Source: an uncultured Clostridium sp.
GTDB taxonomy: Bacteria > Bacillota > Clostridia > TANB77 > CAG-508
Reading direction: 5' to 3'
DNA: 6,643 nucleotides
Assembly (NCBI GenBank): GCA_905203195.1
Contig: CAJKVD010000042.1
Coordinates: 1 to 6,643 of the forward strand
The notes below the pieces were generated by a model. The model was not told where the DNA came from and did not search any database. It saw only the letters and a program-made list of their open reading frames with translations. This document shows, in pieces, positions 5,754-6,643 of the stretch. The position numbers and the translations under genes are program-made. Positions within the stretch are counted from its first letter, which is position 1; each line of letters opens with the position of its first letter.

Positions 5754-5760
5754 TTATTGA

Positions 5761-6643
5761 ATGTTTACAATAATATTGTCAGCACTTAAAATTGTGTTTT
5801 TATTAGGCTTTCTTATACTTATACATGAGGCTGGTCACATGTTGGTTGCTAAATTGTGTAAAGTAAAAGTAAACGAGTTTGCCATAGGATTTGGACCAGC
5901 AATTTGGCAACATCAAGGCAAAGAAACTAAATATGCACTAAGAGCAATACCACTTGGTGGTTATTGTAATATGGAAGGTGAAGAAGAAAGATCTGAAGAA
6001 AAAGGGTCTTTTTCTAAAGCCAGTATACCTAGAAAAATAGCAATAGTTGCAGCTGGAGCTACAGTAAATATACTATTTGGATTAATAGTATATTTTATTC
6101 TTATGTCATGTACTGGAAATTATGTAACAAATATTGTTGATTCAACAATAGAAGGATATTCTGCTGAACAAATAGGTTTACAAAAAGGTGATAAAATATT
6201 AAAAATTGATAATAAAAAAATAAGTAATAAATATGATTTAAATAAGGCTTTAGATAACAATAATGGCCAAGAGATTGCTGTTTTGATTGAAAGAGATGGA
6301 GATCAAAAGGAATATACAGTAAAACCAACAGAAATAAAAAATAAATACACTGGAATGTATTTAGATGAAAAATGTAAAGTTGTAACAATAGATAAAAATA
6401 GTCCTGCTGAAAAACAGGGAATTCAAGCAAATGATAAAATTATAAAAATCAATAATGAAGAAATAAATGGGAATGTAAAAAAAGCTGTAAATATAATACA
6501 GGAAAAAGATCAAAGAACAATAATATTGACTATTCAAAGAGGAAAAGAAAATAAAAATATAGAACTAACACCAGATTATGTGTCAACATATTATTTAGGA
6601 GTGTCATTAAGACCAGCAGAAAATACAGTTAAAAATCATTTAA
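5761..6643 (+). CDS. rseP: RIP-type site-2 zinc metalloprotease RseP/RasP (3' partial)
   Basis: The frame runs open to the window edge, giving 294 residues of a membrane protease that cuts transmembrane substrates such as anti-sigma factors or signal-peptide remnants. HEAGH at 22-26 is the HExxH zinc site inside the first hydrophobic segment. GFGP at 43-46 and PLGGY at 64-68 are conserved membrane-loop motifs, and a second membrane segment covers about 93-115 (IAIVAAGATVNILFGL). Two PDZ-like segments follow: about 121-189 with GLQKGDKILKID, and about 198-275 with GIQANDKIIKIN. The later membrane helices with the LDG-type third zinc ligand lie beyond the window, so completeness and activity cannot be judged. 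It starts 11 bases after cdsA; dxr, often found between these genes, is absent. The ATG is supported by AGGAGG at seven bases. Confidence 0.95.
   Translation, partial: MFTIILSALKIVFLLGFLILIHEAGHMLVAKLCKVKVNEFAIGFGPAIWQHQGKETKYALRAIPLGGYCNMEGEEERSEEKGSFSKASIPRKIAIVAAGATVNILFGLIVYFILMSCTGNYVTNIVDSTIEGYSAEQIGLQKGDKILKIDNKKISNKYDLNKALDNNNGQEIAVLIERDGDQKEYTVKPTEIKNKYTGMYLDEKCKVVTIDKNSPAEKQGIQANDKIIKINNEEINGNVKKAVNIIQEKDQRTIILTIQRGKENKNIELTPDYVSTYYLGVSLRPAENTVKNHL

Overview
The window is A+T-rich, strongly A-rich on the plus strand, and uses AGA for Arg and ATA for Ile. Its gene products and the pyrH-frr-uppS-cdsA-rseP order point to a Firmicute, most likely a Clostridia-type bacterium, possibly a gut lineage. 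The taxon is an inference from composition, codon use and gene order. No rRNA, tRNA or CRISPR array was seen.

Left part (1-1480), accessory DNA. It opens with a 5'-truncated gene, read from base 3 and ending at 1358, for a probably surface-exposed protein. Its FGE-sulfatase/C-type-lectin-like core carries motifs such as EWGAVAYL and GVYDMAGGAWE. The last 59 codons differ sharply from the rest: by hand count G+C is about 56% against roughly 27% in a sample just upstream, adenine falls to about 15% from about 47%, and 43 of 59 codons end in C or T. The protein ends GGFRAALVV. This is the expected signature of the variable repeat (VR) of a diversity-generating retroelement (DGR) target gene, where template adenines are replaced at random. 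No reverse transcriptase or template repeat is inside the window. Two bases after the stop codon lies a minus-strand remnant of an IS256/Mutator-family transposase (1361-1474).

Middle part (1475-1825), non-coding and extremely A+T-rich. It holds an 18-bp direct repeat with one mismatch, a perfect 10-bp inverted repeat (1626-1653), a possible promoter (about 1721-1748) and a second perfect 10-bp inverted repeat (1765-1793) in the likely pyrH leader.

Right part (1826-6643), a co-directional core block: pyrH (UMP kinase, probably from a TTG start), frr (ribosome recycling factor), ispA (short-chain polyprenyl diphosphate synthase), uppS (undecaprenyl diphosphate synthase), cdsA (CDP-diacylglycerol synthase) and the 5' part of rseP (site-2 intramembrane protease). 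ispA and uppS are successive steps from C5 units to the undecaprenyl carrier used for cell-wall polymers. cdsA makes the phospholipid precursor CDP-diacylglycerol, and RseP is a membrane protease. The block therefore joins pyrimidine nucleotide supply and translation recycling to envelope synthesis. Compared with the arrangement common in Firmicutes, ispA sits between frr and uppS, dxr is absent between cdsA and rseP, and rpsB-tsf is not directly upstream of pyrH. The most interesting point is a hypervariable DGR target gene next to an IS scar and a conserved housekeeping operon.
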